DNA of 64,000 bases. Source: Pseudomonas sp. FP2335 (lineage in GTDB: Bacteria; Pseudomonadota; Gammaproteobacteria; Pseudomonadales; Pseudomonadaceae). The notes under the pieces were generated by a model that did not search any database, was not told where the DNA came from, and saw nothing but the letters and a program-made list of their open reading frames with translations. Both the position numbers and the translations under genes were made by a program. This document shows, piece by piece, positions 19,655 to 28,451 of this stretch (positions are counted from its first letter, which is position 1; every line of letters starts with the position of its first letter). The DNA is taken from NCBI RefSeq assembly GCF_030687535.1, contig NZ_CP117437.1, positions 1,819,501-1,883,500 of the forward strand, written 5' to 3'.

Positions 19655-20461
19655 TCACTCCACCGCAGGCAACCGAAAAAACGCGCGGGCACAGGCGGTG
19701 CTGTGCTGGGCCAGGTCGTCCGGCGTCTCGTGGCGGTGCAGGGCGACTTCGCGCAGTACTTCGGGCAGGTAGGCCGGTTCGTTGCGGCCGTTTTTCGGCT
19801 TGGGGCGCAGGGTGCGCGGCAGCAGGTACGGCGCATCGCTCTCCAGCATCAGGCGGCCTCGGGGAATTTCCCTGACCAGCGGGTGCAGATGCGTCCCACG
19901 GCGCTCGTCGCAAATCCACCCGGTGATGCCGATGTGCAGGTCGAGGTCCAGGTAGCTGAACAACGCCTGCTGTTCGCCGGTGAAGCAATGCACCACGGCG
20001 GCAGTGAGGTGGTCGCGGTAGTCCTTGAGGATCTCCAGCAGGCGCTGATTGGCGTCACGCTCATGGAGGAACACCGGCAGCTTCAGCTCGACGGCCAGGG
20101 CCAGGTGTTCTTCGAGGACTCTTTCCTGCTGCGGGCGCGGTGAGAAATCGCGGTTGAAATCCAGCCCGCATTCGCCCACCGCGCGCACCCGGCTCTCGCC
20201 GAGCAAACTGCGCAAACGTTGGGCGCTGCCGCCGTTCCAGTCGCTGGCGCTGTGAGGGTGGATGCCGGCGGTACAGACCAGGCGTTGACCACTGTCATCA
20301 AGCTTTGCGCAGAGTTCCAGGGCCTGTTCGCTGCCCTCGACACTGGTGCCGGTGAGGACCAATTGTTGCACGCCAGCGGCGTACGCACGCTCGAGTACGC
20401 CCTGGTGCTTCTCGTCGAAACTGGGGTTAGTCAGGTTGACGCCGATATCAATGAGTTGCAT
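19655..20461 (-). CDS. tatD: TatD-family deoxyribonuclease
   Basis: A 268-residue metal-dependent nuclease of the amidohydrolase fold. The first motif is DIGVNLTN, as in TatD proper (rather than DxHCHL of YcfH/YjjV), followed by GIHPHSA, the metal-bridging Glu in [27 protein letters not shown] and the final LESDAPYL. TatD is a 3'-5' exonuclease acting on single-stranded DNA and RNA, linked to repair of peroxide damage. No Tat-translocase genes are beside it. It diverges from the transglycosylase gene. Confidence 0.93.
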   Translation of the reverse strand: MQLIDIGVNLTNPSFDEKHQGVLERAYAAGVQQLVLTGTSVEGSEQALELCAKLDDSGQRLVCTAGIHPHSASDWNGGSAQRLRSLLGESRVRAVGECGLDFNRDFSPRPQQERVLEEHLALAVELKLPVFLHERDANQRLLEILKDYRDHLTAAVVHCFTGEQQALFSYLDLDLHIGITGWICDERRGTHLHPLVREIPRGRLMLESDAPYLLPRTLRPKPKNGRNEPAYLPEVLREVALHRHETPDDLAQHSTACARAFFRLPAVE

Positions 20462-20697
20462 GGTGCTATCTCCGCCTGCGGCCGGAAAGCATATCAGAGC
20501 TGTAGATTTATAAGAAAATCGAAGAACTACAACGAGTTATCGCTGTCTTTGAACGTCGCAAGTGACATCGCGGTTGGCCTCACGCTTCGCCCTGTGTCAC
20601 CGTTGCGCGCTTTTTCAGCGCTTCAAGTGCTCTGTTTCTGACTCCCACCGCCTCGTTTTTCGCGAGGACGTTGGCCAGTATTCTTACCGGAGAGCGG

Positions 20698-22119
20698 ATG
20701 ATCCGACCCTCGGCGTTGCTAGTGTTGTGCCTGACGTTACTGCTGCCCATGGCGGCGGTCGCGCGCCTGGACGGGCCGCTGGAAGTGACCAAGCCCGGCA
20801 AGGTCCGTGACCTGGCCGAGATTCGCTCCAGCCGCACCTTGCGGGTGTTGGTCAACCAGAGCCGCAACAGTTCCGGTGAAATCCAGGGCCAGGCCATCGG
20901 TGTCGAATACCATCGCCTGCGCGCCTTCGAGCAATATCTGAATGGCCACGCCCGTGATGGCCAGGAAATCAACCTCAAGATCATCCCCAAGGCCAAGGAC
21001 CAACTGCTCGGCGCGTTGGCCCGTGGCGAAGGTGATCTGGTCGCCCCCGGCGAGCTGCTCGACGTCAATGCCGCGCACAAGATCAGCACCAGTGACCCGA
21101 TTGCCAGCGGTGTGCCGTTGTGGCTGGTGGGTGTGAAGGGCGAGCGGCGGTTCACCAAGTTGGAGCAGTTGTCCGGGCGCACCCTGGCCTTGACCACCGG
21201 CAGCGCGGCGGCGGATGCGATCAGCCAGGTCAACCAGAAACTGGCCTTGCACAAACAGCCACCGATCAAGGTGGAATGGGTGGACCCGACCCTGGCTGTG
21301 GAAGACGTGCTGGAGATGGTACAGGCGGGTATTTTCCACCTGACCATTGTGGAAAAGCCGATTGCCGAACGCTGGGCGAAGATCCTGCCCAAGTTGCGCT
21401 TCGACAAGCAGGTGGCCATCAGCGAGCCGGGCGACGAATACTGGTTCGTGCGCCAGGACGCGTCGATGCTGCGGGCCAGCATTGATCGATTTCTCAAGAC
21501 CTATCACACCCCATCCGACCAGGACGTGGCGTTCCAGCGCATCTATCGACGCCTCTATCAAGTGCGCAACCCGCTGGCGCGGGTCGAGCGCCAGCGCCTG
21601 GAAAAACTGCGCCCGGTCTTGCAGAAGCACGCCCGCGAGCAGGGCATGGACTGGCTGAACCTTGCCGCGCTGGCCTTCAAGGAGTCCGCCCTCGACCCCG
21701 GCGCGCGCAATAGCGGTGGGCCCACTGGGCTGATGCAGATCACCCCGTCGGCGGCCCAGCGGGTGGGCGTCAACAATATCGAGAGCCTCGATAGCAACGT
21801 GCAGGCGGGCGCCCGCTACCTGGCGATGATCCGCCGCAAGTTCTTCGCCAGCCCCAAGCTGAACGAGCGTGAGCGCATGGCGTTTGTATTGGCGGCTTAC
21901 AACATGGGCCCGGAGCGGGTGCAGGGGATGCGCACCGAGGCCAAGCGGCGGGGGCTGAACCCCAACCAGTGGTTCTTCCAGGTTGAGAGGATTGCCATGG
22001 AGCAGGTGGGGATGGGGGGTGTCAGCTATGTTAATAGCGTCAACAAGTATTACTTGGCGTTCGATCGGGAGCGCGAATCCCTGGAGCCGCCTGCGCCGAA
22101 AGTCGCCTCGCGGAAGTGA
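20698..22119 (+). CDS. MltF-like membrane-bound lytic transglycosylase
   Basis: A 473-residue exported enzyme. A signal peptide (residues 1-22) is followed by an SBP_bac_3-like domain (about 40-270) and an SLT transglycosylase domain (about 300-440) with catalytic Glu in FKESALDPGARNSGGPTGLMQI and 'AAYNMGPERV'. It cleaves peptidoglycan to anhydro-muropeptides in the periplasm. The domain order matches MltF, but no lipobox is obvious and a second MltF in the genome would be expected, so I leave out the symbol. The ATG at 20698 follows CCGGAGAG. The 236-base upstream gap shows no other feature. Confidence 0.88.
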   Translation: MIRPSALLVLCLTLLLPMAAVARLDGPLEVTKPGKVRDLAEIRSSRTLRVLVNQSRNSSGEIQGQAIGVEYHRLRAFEQYLNGHARDGQEINLKIIPKAKDQLLGALARGEGDLVAPGELLDVNAAHKISTSDPIASGVPLWLVGVKGERRFTKLEQLSGRTLALTTGSAAADAISQVNQKLALHKQPPIKVEWVDPTLAVEDVLEMVQAGIFHLTIVEKPIAERWAKILPKLRFDKQVAISEPGDEYWFVRQDASMLRASIDRFLKTYHTPSDQDVAFQRIYRRLYQVRNPLARVERQRLEKLRPVLQKHAREQGMDWLNLAALAFKESALDPGARNSGGPTGLMQITPSAAQRVGVNNIESLDSNVQAGARYLAMIRRKFFASPKLNERERMAFVLAAYNMGPERVQGMRTEAKRRGLNPNQWFFQVERIAMEQVGMGGVSYVNSVNKYYLAFDRERESLEPPAPKVASRK

Positions 22120-22222
22120 TCGATTTAATCGATATTAATAAGGCATTTTTTCGGCTTTTATCATTCCATAAACTGATTAATATGGCGGCCAACCAACCCC
22201 TACTTCAAAAAGGATTCTTACC

Positions 22223-22657
22223 ATGAGCCCACTGATCAAAAACCTCCTGAGCACCCGCGCCGGCTACGGCCTGACCATCCTGCGTATCGTTGTCGGCATT
22301 ATCTTCGCCGCTCACGGTTCGCAAAAACTCTTCGGCTGGTTCGGCGGCTATGGCTTGGCGGGTACGGCGCAGTGGATGGAAAGCATCGGCCTGGCACCGG
22401 GTACCCTGATGGCACTGTTGTCCGGCGGGACTGAATTCTTTGCCGGCCTGGCGCTGATCATCGGTTTGCTGGTGCGTCCAGCGGCGCTGGGGCTGACCAT
22501 TCTGTCGGTGGTTGCAATCTTCTCGGTGCACATCCACAACGGTTTGTTTATGGCCAACAACGGTTATGAGTTTGCACTGGCCTTGCTGGGTGGCTCCCTG
22601 GCCGTGCTGTTTGAAGGTGCCGGCAAGCTGTCCGCCGACCGCGCCATCGCCAACTGA
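22223..22657 (+). CDS. DoxX-family membrane protein
   Basis: A 144-residue four-helix inner-membrane protein of the DoxX family, with the usual start 'RIVVGIIFAAHGSQKLFGWFGGYGLAGT' and 'GGTEFFAGLALIIGLLVRPAAL'. DoxX-type proteins are often associated with redox or thiosulfate-stress systems; no partner is adjacent, so the role is unknown. The RBS AAAGGA precedes the ATG. It ends at a good terminator. Confidence 0.88.
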   Translation: MSPLIKNLLSTRAGYGLTILRIVVGIIFAAHGSQKLFGWFGGYGLAGTAQWMESIGLAPGTLMALLSGGTEFFAGLALIIGLLVRPAALGLTILSVVAIFSVHIHNGLFMANNGYEFALALLGGSLAVLFEGAGKLSADRAIAN

Positions 22658-22679
22658 CAGACCTGCAACCCCCTGAACA

Positions 22680-22702
22680 GGCCCGCCGCGTGCGGGCCTT
22701 TT
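22680..22702 (+). terminator. Terminator of the DoxX gene
   Basis: GGCCCGC and GCGGGCC form a 7-bp GC stem with a five-base loop, followed by TTTT. Confidence 0.8.
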
Positions 22703-22717
22703 CGTTGCGCGCAATTC

Positions 22718-22747
22718 TTGACATGGCCCTGTCGGCTTCTCTAGGAT
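22718..22747 (+). promoter_or_regulatory. Sigma-70 promoter with long leader
   Basis: TTGACA (22718-22723) and TAGGAT (22742-22747) are 18 bases apart. Transcription would begin near 22754 and run about 185 bases before the next annotated start (22940). The leader holds two hairpins: CGCTAAAGCG at 22873-22882 and TGCCTC...GAGGCA at 22895-22926, the second ending 13 bases before the ATG. Confidence 0.6.
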
Positions 22748-22755
22748 GCCCGCTC

Positions 22756-22878
22756 ATGCGCCGATTTAAACAGCTAATTGCGGGGCGCCATGGGTGGTTG
22801 TTTATGCTCGGTCCAGCGTACACAGTCCCGATAGAAGTGCTGTTTCCGACTCAGGAGCAGGCTTCGAAATACCGCTAA
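22756..22878 (+). CDS. Possible 40-residue leader ORF
   Basis: An ATG-initiated 40-codon frame (MRRFKQLIAGRHGWLFMLG... ending SKYR) begins about where transcription from the promoter just upstream should start, so it would be leaderless or nearly so. It has a hydrophobic middle and ends in front of the hairpin pair before the next gene. No family is recognised. It may be a real small protein, a leader peptide, or chance coding inside a structured RNA leader. Confidence 0.3.
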   Translation: MRRFKQLIAGRHGWLFMLGPAYTVPIEVLFPTQEQASKYR

Positions 22879-22939
22879 AGCGCTGGTTCGGTGTTGCCTC
22901 TCACCTGCCCGCAGACTTTTGAGGCAGAGACACGACACG

Positions 22940-23248
22940 ATGAATGCACTGCACCCCCTCATACGCCTGGCCCCGATCACTGCGGACCTGACCCAGCGCA
23001 ATCCGAAAATCCTGCTGGGCGGCAAGCACCAGCCGACGTTGCTGCGTTATCTCGATGGCTGGCCACGCCGCACCGGCCGACCTTCGGCGTTCCTGATCCA
23101 GTTTGTCGAAGACGGCGATTCCCTCGCGCGGTTTGCGAACAACAGCTTTGACCTGGCCGTCATCCAGGCCCCCAGCGCCGCTGACGCGCAAGAGGTCATC
23201 CGCCAGCTCACGCGCATTGCCCGGCAGGGGCTGATCGCTCGTCGTTAA
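22940..23248 (+). CDS. Hypothetical protein, 102 residues
   Basis: An ORF of 102 codons starting MNALHPLIRLAPI. I do not recognise a named family. The segment 'FLIQFVEDGDSLARFANNSFDLAVIQAPSAADAQEVIRQLTRIARQGLI' resembles the late strands of a class I methyltransferase (FDLAVI followed by a helix and ARQGL), but there is no SAM-binding glycine loop, so it is at most a shortened relative. GAGGCAGAGACACGACACG precedes the ATG. It overlaps the stop of the convergent GldG-like gene by four bases. Confidence 0.65.
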   Translation: MNALHPLIRLAPITADLTQRNPKILLGGKHQPTLLRYLDGWPRRTGRPSAFLIQFVEDGDSLARFANNSFDLAVIQAPSAADAQEVIRQLTRIARQGLIARR

Positions 23249-24954
23249 ACCTGCAAGGGCAGTGGCCGCCGGCGATGCTGCCAGCGAAACAGCGCCCAGG
23301 CGCTCAGGCATAGCAGCAGCGGCAACGGCACAATCACCAACAGCTTCACGCCCAGTATCCAACGCTGCAGTGGCTTGTATGCGTCCACCTTCAACGTTTG
23401 CAGTTCCATCGCCAAGCGCAGGCGCTCCTTGTTGAGCGCTTGTAGTTGGGTGCTGGTATCGACCGCTTCGGTGCCGAGGGTTGTGATGGGCGGGTTCAAG
23501 CGTTGCCATTCCTGTTCCGCCTGGGCCAGGCGTCGCTCCAACTCGTCGGCCTGGTCCTGATAGGCACGCGCAGCGGTGTTCTGCAGGTTTTCGACGACGT
23601 GCAAGCCGTAGTTCGCCATGGCGCGAGGGCGAATGTTGGCGAGCGCCTCAGGCGCAGCAAGATTGTCCAAAGTGTTCAGCACAAACAGGTGATTGCTCAA
23701 TTGCGGTGTGCGGGTCGGGCTCAGCGTGAGCATGTCCGTGTCGGCGACCACCACCACATGGATCTGCGCGGCCTTCTGCAACCCGGGTGGCTGCTCGCCG
23801 ACGCCGTCAGGAAACGCCGAATACGCAGGCCCCTCGAGGCGCGCTGCGATGACATGGCGCTCACGGTGCGGCAGCGGTTCGCCGGGACGCCGGTTTACCG
23901 CAAGGTTGTTGGCGTCCAGCAGTGCCGACTGTTCGGAGCTTTGCAGCAACGGAGTGAAACGGGTTCGGCTTTTGTGCAGCGCGAAGAGCGCGCCGCTGCT
24001 TGCAAGGGTCACTGAATCCAGGCGCCAACTGCTGACGTCGTTCCTGGTCATGGCCTGTCTTGGCAGGGTCAACCGGGTCGGATCACTGCCTGGAGGCTCA
24101 TGTGCGGCATAGCGGCTGTCGATCAGCACCAGGTCGGCGGGCATGCGCACGCCCCAGCTCGCCAGCAGCCCGTCCAGCTTGGCGCTGGCGGGCGGGGCGT
24201 CGGTATCCAGGGCGCTAAGCGGATCAATGAACATCATCAGCTTGCCGCCGCCCAGCACGAATTGGTCAATGGCGTACAAGGTTTGCTCGGGCAGCCTGCG
24301 CGGGTGCACGAGCATCAGGGTCTTGAAGTGGCTGGGGATACGGTCGAGCTCGGCAGGCAGGTCGACGAGGTTCACATGTCGATGCAGTTCGCGCAGCAGC
24401 GCCGCGGCCGGGGTCTTGATCGGCTGTCCTGACAGCAGGCCGATAGTGGCGGGCTGCGGTTGCGACAATTGGCTGATCAAGTGACTGATTTCATATTCCA
24501 GCAGCGCCGCCCGGTCGGGATTGAAGGATTCGATCCGTCGCGCGGCCTGGCCATTGCGAGTGCCGATGAGGCCGAAGAATCCTTCGCTATCGTCGAGGCC
24601 GTATAACCCGGCTCTGTAGGCATCGTCCGAAAGGTCGCCAGGGTCGATGATGTGCAGGTTGATCATGCCGTTTGCGGCGGTTTCGAACGCTTTGAGCATC
24701 TTTTCAACATAAACGGCGTAGCGCTTGCTGGCAGCGCTCTTTTTCGGGTGATGGCGTGCGTTGAAGTAGTAAAGGTCCACCGGGCTTTCCTGGGCGGCCA
24801 GCAGATGCAGCACGGCAGGCGAAAGAGTGTTGGTTTTCAAGGCTGAGGGGTCCCAGCGCAGGTCAGGCAGCTTGACTGCCCATACCAGGTTGAAGGCCAG
24901 GAACAGTAAGGCTATGACGATAAGTGTCATGCTGGCACGCAGTGCAGATCCCAT
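23245..24954 (-). CDS. GldG-like ABC transporter auxiliary protein
   Basis: A 569-residue protein of the ABC-transporter auxiliary (GldG) family: an N-terminal helix (about residues 8-28), a large extracytoplasmic domain with DLYYFNARH, 'VYVEKMLKAFE', 'IDPGDLSDD' and 'GGGKLMMFIDPLSA' blocks, a predicted coiled coil (about 460-525, ELERRLAQAEQEWQRL) and a C-terminal helix (about 537-556). In gliding Bacteroidetes GldG works with GldA and GldF. Here it is third in an operon after an ATPase and a permease, 12 bases after the permease stop. Pseudomonas lacks Gld gliding, so the exported or handled substrate is unknown. Confidence 0.85.
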   Translation of the reverse strand: MGSALRASMTLIVIALLFLAFNLVWAVKLPDLRWDPSALKTNTLSPAVLHLLAAQESPVDLYYFNARHHPKKSAASKRYAVYVEKMLKAFETAANGMINLHIIDPGDLSDDAYRAGLYGLDDSEGFFGLIGTRNGQAARRIESFNPDRAALLEYEISHLISQLSQPQPATIGLLSGQPIKTPAAALLRELHRHVNLVDLPAELDRIPSHFKTLMLVHPRRLPEQTLYAIDQFVLGGGKLMMFIDPLSALDTDAPPASAKLDGLLASWGVRMPADLVLIDSRYAAHEPPGSDPTRLTLPRQAMTRNDVSSWRLDSVTLASSGALFALHKSRTRFTPLLQSSEQSALLDANNLAVNRRPGEPLPHRERHVIAARLEGPAYSAFPDGVGEQPPGLQKAAQIHVVVVADTDMLTLSPTRTPQLSNHLFVLNTLDNLAAPEALANIRPRAMANYGLHVVENLQNTAARAYQDQADELERRLAQAEQEWQRLNPPITTLGTEAVDTSTQLQALNKERLRLAMELQTLKVDAYKPLQRWILGVKLLVIVPLPLLLCLSAWALFRWQHRRRPLPLQV

Positions 24955-24966
24955 CGATAGCCCCCC

Positions 24967-25692
24967 TCAGCTTTTTTTGTAGTTGAGAACAATGGTTGTT
25001 GCAGCAAGCAAGGCAATTGTCAGGCTGATGAAATAAAGCATGTCGTGCAGCGCCAATGCGCCATGATCAATCATCCCAAAACGTATGAGTGGACTCAGGG
25101 CGGTGAGGCTTTCGACTATCCAAATGGGCGCTTGATGTTCCAGCGCATCAAGCACTGATGACAGTCCGCTGATCGTTAATAACAGGCTCAGTGTCAGCAC
25201 AGATGTCAGTAGTCGTTGGTGACTGAGGGCACACATGAAGCAGCCGATGGACAGATAACTTGCCGCCAATAAACCGCTGACCAGATATTGCGCGGCGATT
25301 ACGCTGTTATCCACTGTGCCCAGCATGTTGACCATCACAACGAGGGGGAACGTCAGCGCCAATGTCAGGGCGACGATAGTCCAGGCTGCGAGAAACTTCC
25401 CGATAACCAGCTCTGCCGAGCTGACAGGCAATAGTTTAAGTAGTTCGCTGAGACCGGTCTGTTGTTCGTCCGTCCATAACTGGATCGACAGCGCCGGGAT
25501 GAGTAGCAGATACAACCAGGGGTGCCACTCAAAGAAGTTTTGCAAATCGCTGCTGTTTTGTTCCAGTAGCCCGAGGGTGTCCAATCCGAGTGCCGTGGAC
25601 AGTGCCAGGAACATTGCCATGCTCAGGTAGGTGGCCGGTGCGCGCAGATAGCGGGTCAGCTGGAGTTTGAAAACAGGCAGCAGCAGGTTCAA
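24967..25692 (-). CDS. ABC-2-type permease (GldF-like)
   Basis: A 241-residue inner-membrane protein with about six helices, beginning LNLLLPVFKLQLTRYLRAPATYLS and containing the 'LSELLKLLPVSSAELVIGKFLAAW' segment typical of ABC2_membrane_2 permeases such as GldF/NosY. No ATG or GTG fits; a TTG at 25692 overlaps the ATPase stop (TTGA), which points to coupled translation, so I chose it. It forms the membrane pore of the three-gene module with the flanking ATPase and GldG-like genes. Confidence 0.82.
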   Translation of the reverse strand: MNLLLPVFKLQLTRYLRAPATYLSMAMFLALSTALGLDTLGLLEQNSSDLQNFFEWHPWLYLLLIPALSIQLWTDEQQTGLSELLKLLPVSSAELVIGKFLAAWTIVALTLALTFPLVVMVNMLGTVDNSVIAAQYLVSGLLAASYLSIGCFMCALSHQRLLTSVLTLSLLLTISGLSSVLDALEHQAPIWIVESLTALSPLIRFGMIDHGALALHDMLYFISLTIALLAATTIVLNYKKS

Positions 25693-26615
25693 AGCGAGGC
25701 CTCTTGGCTCAGTTGGTGGACCACATCGTTCAGGCGGCCGGTCTCCAGCGTCAGCGAGGTTATGGGCCATTGCCGTGTGGCGATCAGTGTGCTGACGGCG
25801 GGGTAGATGGAGTGGCCGGGCATGGCGAGCACCGTGACGGTGCGAGGGGCATGGCGGTGTTCCTCGATACCGGCAACACCGGGCAGAACCGCCAGCGCCA
25901 GCAGGTCCAGGGGCGCGTCCGACGCCAGGGTGATGGCCCTGAAGTGGCGGGAACTGCGCTGAAGCTCGGGCATTGGCATGTCCGCCAGCAGGCGCCCTTT
26001 TCCGAGGACCAGTGCGCGCGTGCAGATGTTGGACAGCGCTTCGCCATCGCGTGCGGCGACGATCACGGTCATGTCCTCGGCCAATGATTGGATCAGCGCC
26101 CGAACCTTGTCCTGCTGATGGGGGGCGAGGCCCTCGATGGGTTCATCCAGCAACAGCACGCTGGGGTCATGCAGGATGGCCTGGGCCATTGCAACTTTGC
26201 GTTGCAGGTCGTTGGGCAGCGTGTTGAGCGGGTAGTCGAGTACCGCCGACAGCTCCAGGCGGGCCGCAGCCTGCTCGATGTGCCAACGTTTTTCGGACCC
26301 GCGCAATTTGCGCAGGGTCGCCAGGAGATTCAGGAAGCGGCTGACAGACATAGTTGGGTGGCAGGGATTTGATTGAGGTTGGTAGCCCACTGCCTGGCCT
26401 ATTTGAAGCGGATGGGTGTGCGTATTGAAATCGAGAATGTTCACCTGCCCGGCACAGGGTTTGACCAAACCGGCCACCAGCTTCAGGAGTGTGGTTTTGC
26501 CCGCACCTTCGAGCCCGAATAGCCCAATACATTCCTGGCGTTGGGCAGAGAATGAGAGTGGCTGGATCACACTTTTCGGGCCGAGTTTTTTTGTCAGATT
26601 ACTTATCGCAATCAT
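25689..26615 (-). CDS. ABC transporter ATP-binding protein (GldA-like), degenerate
   Basis: A 308-residue ABC ATPase: Walker A GLEGAGKTT (about residues 34-42), Q-loop in VGYQPQSNPC, Walker B VLLLDEP with catalytic Glu, and a C-terminal domain. Two key sites depart from the norm: the signature, normally LSGGQ (LSKGYRQRV in GldA), reads LPNDLQRKV, and the H-loop His position (usually STH) reads AARDGEA. Both changes would be expected to weaken or alter ATP hydrolysis. It is first in the operon; the 249-base AT-rich gap before it presumably has the promoter. Confidence 0.88.
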   Translation of the reverse strand: MIAISNLTKKLGPKSVIQPLSFSAQRQECIGLFGLEGAGKTTLLKLVAGLVKPCAGQVNILDFNTHTHPLQIGQAVGYQPQSNPCHPTMSVSRFLNLLATLRKLRGSEKRWHIEQAAARLELSAVLDYPLNTLPNDLQRKVAMAQAILHDPSVLLLDEPIEGLAPHQQDKVRALIQSLAEDMTVIVAARDGEALSNICTRALVLGKGRLLADMPMPELQRSSRHFRAITLASDAPLDLLALAVLPGVAGIEEHRHAPRTVTVLAMPGHSIYPAVSTLIATRQWPITSLTLETGRLNDVVHQLSQEASL

Positions 26616-26864
26616 TAGGCTGTCCTGCTGGATCGGTTTGTCGATGGAGGGGTAGCAACAAGCACTTTGGCTGACGTATGTGCAGGCTCGGGTTAAAAAA
26701 TATTACGTTCAATGAGGGGGCTTTGAAATCCGGTCTTGAATTTATAAGCCAAATCCTACGTTTGTATTTGAGATGTGCTGAAACAATTGTTGCGTGTGTG
26801 ACGTTTCAGATGGCAGTTGTTTTTTTGGTGTGTAATTTATGTTTATTCGCCGTGATGAGGTCCG

Positions 26865-27857
26865 ATGACCATGATGCTTCTACGTACTCTTGTTCTTGCA
26901 CGATCCGGTGAGGATGCGCCGGTCAACGGTGCACTGCTTTGTAGTTTTGCTGTACCCCAGATAGGTTGTAATTTTCTGGTTTATAGCTTGGATGAAGAAG
27001 CGGAGCCTGGTAGTTCCAGGGTATATATTGCTGTTTTGCGTAAGAAACTTGAGCGGTATTACTTGGGCGCTGTTGATGCGCCGGAAGAGTTGCAGTTGGC
27101 AATGCAGGTCTTCAAGCAAATATTGACGTGGGCGGCCTCCGGGACGAATCCCGGTGACTTGACGGATACACAGATTCCTTATCACTTTGTGGATTTGAAA
27201 GGTTGCAAGTTACCTCCTGCAAGACCGGAGGATCATCACTCCCTGATCATCAAGAAAGCCCTGGTGATGAAAGTCATCACCCTTGGAATGTCCAGCCCCG
27301 CGCAACCGGCGATCGAAAGCGCGACGTTGATCGTGCCCTCCATTCGTTTCTCATCAAAAATGAGTTCTGGCCCCAGGGTCGTGAGTCCAGCCGAGCCGGC
27401 CCAGGGGGACGCACCTGAATGCCACAGCGAAGAGCCGCAACCGATGCCTGTGCAAACATCGCAGGCCAATGTGTCGACTGAGCCTGTTGCGCCGAGTGAG
27501 CCTGAGGTGCCGGTGCCGCCCCAACTGCCGGTGGCGGCGGACAATAATGTGTTGTTCGAGATGGATAGCACGTTGAATAACCTCGCCCGTGTCGCGCAGG
27601 AGTTGACCCAGCAAAAGCGCGCGGTAATCGAGCGTGAGGCCGCGCTTGAGCAATGGCAGAGCCGCTTGCAGCAGGAGCAACATCAACTGGAGGAAAAGAC
27701 CCGGGAGGTCGAACAGCGCAGTGCGCAATTGCACGAGCAGTCGGTGGCTGTCAGCCAGCAGGCTGAAGCGATGAATGTGTTGATTGCCCAGGCATCGGGC
27801 ATGCGGCAGAGTCTGCGGGGTATGCTGCTCGAGCTGGACCAGGTGCTGGATCGATAG
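26865..27857 (+). CDS. Hypothetical coiled-coil protein
   Basis: A 330-residue protein of no family I know. Residues 1-165 form a globular part that is encoded by AT-richer DNA (LRTLVLARSGEDAPVNG ... 'YLGAVDAPEELQLAMQVFKQILTWAASG'). Residues about 170-225 are a Pro/Glu/Val-rich linker (EPVAPSEPEVPVPPQLPV), and 235-325 a strong coiled coil rich in Gln/Glu (QQKRAVIEREAALEQWQSRLQ...). No signal peptide or membrane helix. GAGGT sits about five bases before the ATG. It diverges from the ABC module and may share its regulatory gap. Confidence 0.75.
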   Translation: MTMMLLRTLVLARSGEDAPVNGALLCSFAVPQIGCNFLVYSLDEEAEPGSSRVYIAVLRKKLERYYLGAVDAPEELQLAMQVFKQILTWAASGTNPGDLTDTQIPYHFVDLKGCKLPPARPEDHHSLIIKKALVMKVITLGMSSPAQPAIESATLIVPSIRFSSKMSSGPRVVSPAEPAQGDAPECHSEEPQPMPVQTSQANVSTEPVAPSEPEVPVPPQLPVAADNNVLFEMDSTLNNLARVAQELTQQKRAVIEREAALEQWQSRLQQEQHQLEEKTREVEQRSAQLHEQSVAVSQQAEAMNVLIAQASGMRQSLRGMLLELDQVLDR

Positions 27858-27970
27858 TCTGGTCTGGCTACTTTCCAGGGTTCATTTATCATCGACGCCA
27901 GCCAGTCGACGCCGGGGCTTGATTCCCTGGCGCATCGGCACCTACGGATATTGCCTGGGGATGCAAGCGT

Positions 27971-28444
27971 TTGAGTACCAAGCTGATTACCAAAGAAGGT
28001 CATGAGGCGCTGAAAAAAGAGCTGGATTACCTGTGGCGGGAAAAACGTCCGGACACCACGCGCAAAGTGACCTGGGCCGCGTCGCTGGGGGATCGCAGCG
28101 AAAACGCCGATTACCAGTACAACAAGAAACTGCTGCGTGAGATCGACCGCCGCGTGCGCTACCTGCGCAAGCGCCTGGAAGACATGCGCGTCGTGGAGTA
28201 CATGCCGGAGCAGGAAGGCAAGGTGTTTTTCGGTGCCTGGGTCGACATCGAAAACGAGCAGGGTGAAACCAAGCGCTTTCGTATCGTCGGTTATGACGAG
28301 ATCTATGATCGCATGGACTACATCTCCATCGACTCACCCATGGCCAGGGCGTTGCTTCGCAAGGAAGTCGACGATGAGGCCTTGGTGCAGACCCCAAGCG
28401 GTGAAGTGTGCTGGTGGATCACCGGTATCGAATATGTGAAGTAG
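27971..28444 (+). CDS. greB: Transcription elongation factor GreB
   Basis: A 157-residue Gre factor: N-terminal coiled coil with the acidic tip ASLGDRSENADYQYNKK, and a C-terminal FKBP-like domain (VFFGAWVDIENEQGETKRFRIVG). It restarts backtracked RNA polymerase by stimulating transcript cleavage. KLREIDRRVRYLRKRL-type basic residues mark it as GreB rather than GreA. The start is TTG (TTGAGTACCAAG), which matches the family N-terminus MSTKLIT; no ATG is available. A strong terminator follows. Confidence 0.94.
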   Translation: MSTKLITKEGHEALKKELDYLWREKRPDTTRKVTWAASLGDRSENADYQYNKKLLREIDRRVRYLRKRLEDMRVVEYMPEQEGKVFFGAWVDIENEQGETKRFRIVGYDEIYDRMDYISIDSPMARALLRKEVDDEALVQTPSGEVCWWITGIEYVK

Positions 28445-28451
28445 GCCAGAA

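Noticed and set aside
22690..22755. N-terminal part of the 62-codon frame at 22690
   Set aside because: It overlaps the DoxX terminator and the promoter; only the segment from 22756 is considered.
26678..26911. 77-codon frame before the coiled-coil gene
   Set aside because: No RBS and overlaps the start of the better-supported gene in another frame; AT-rich promoter region more likely.
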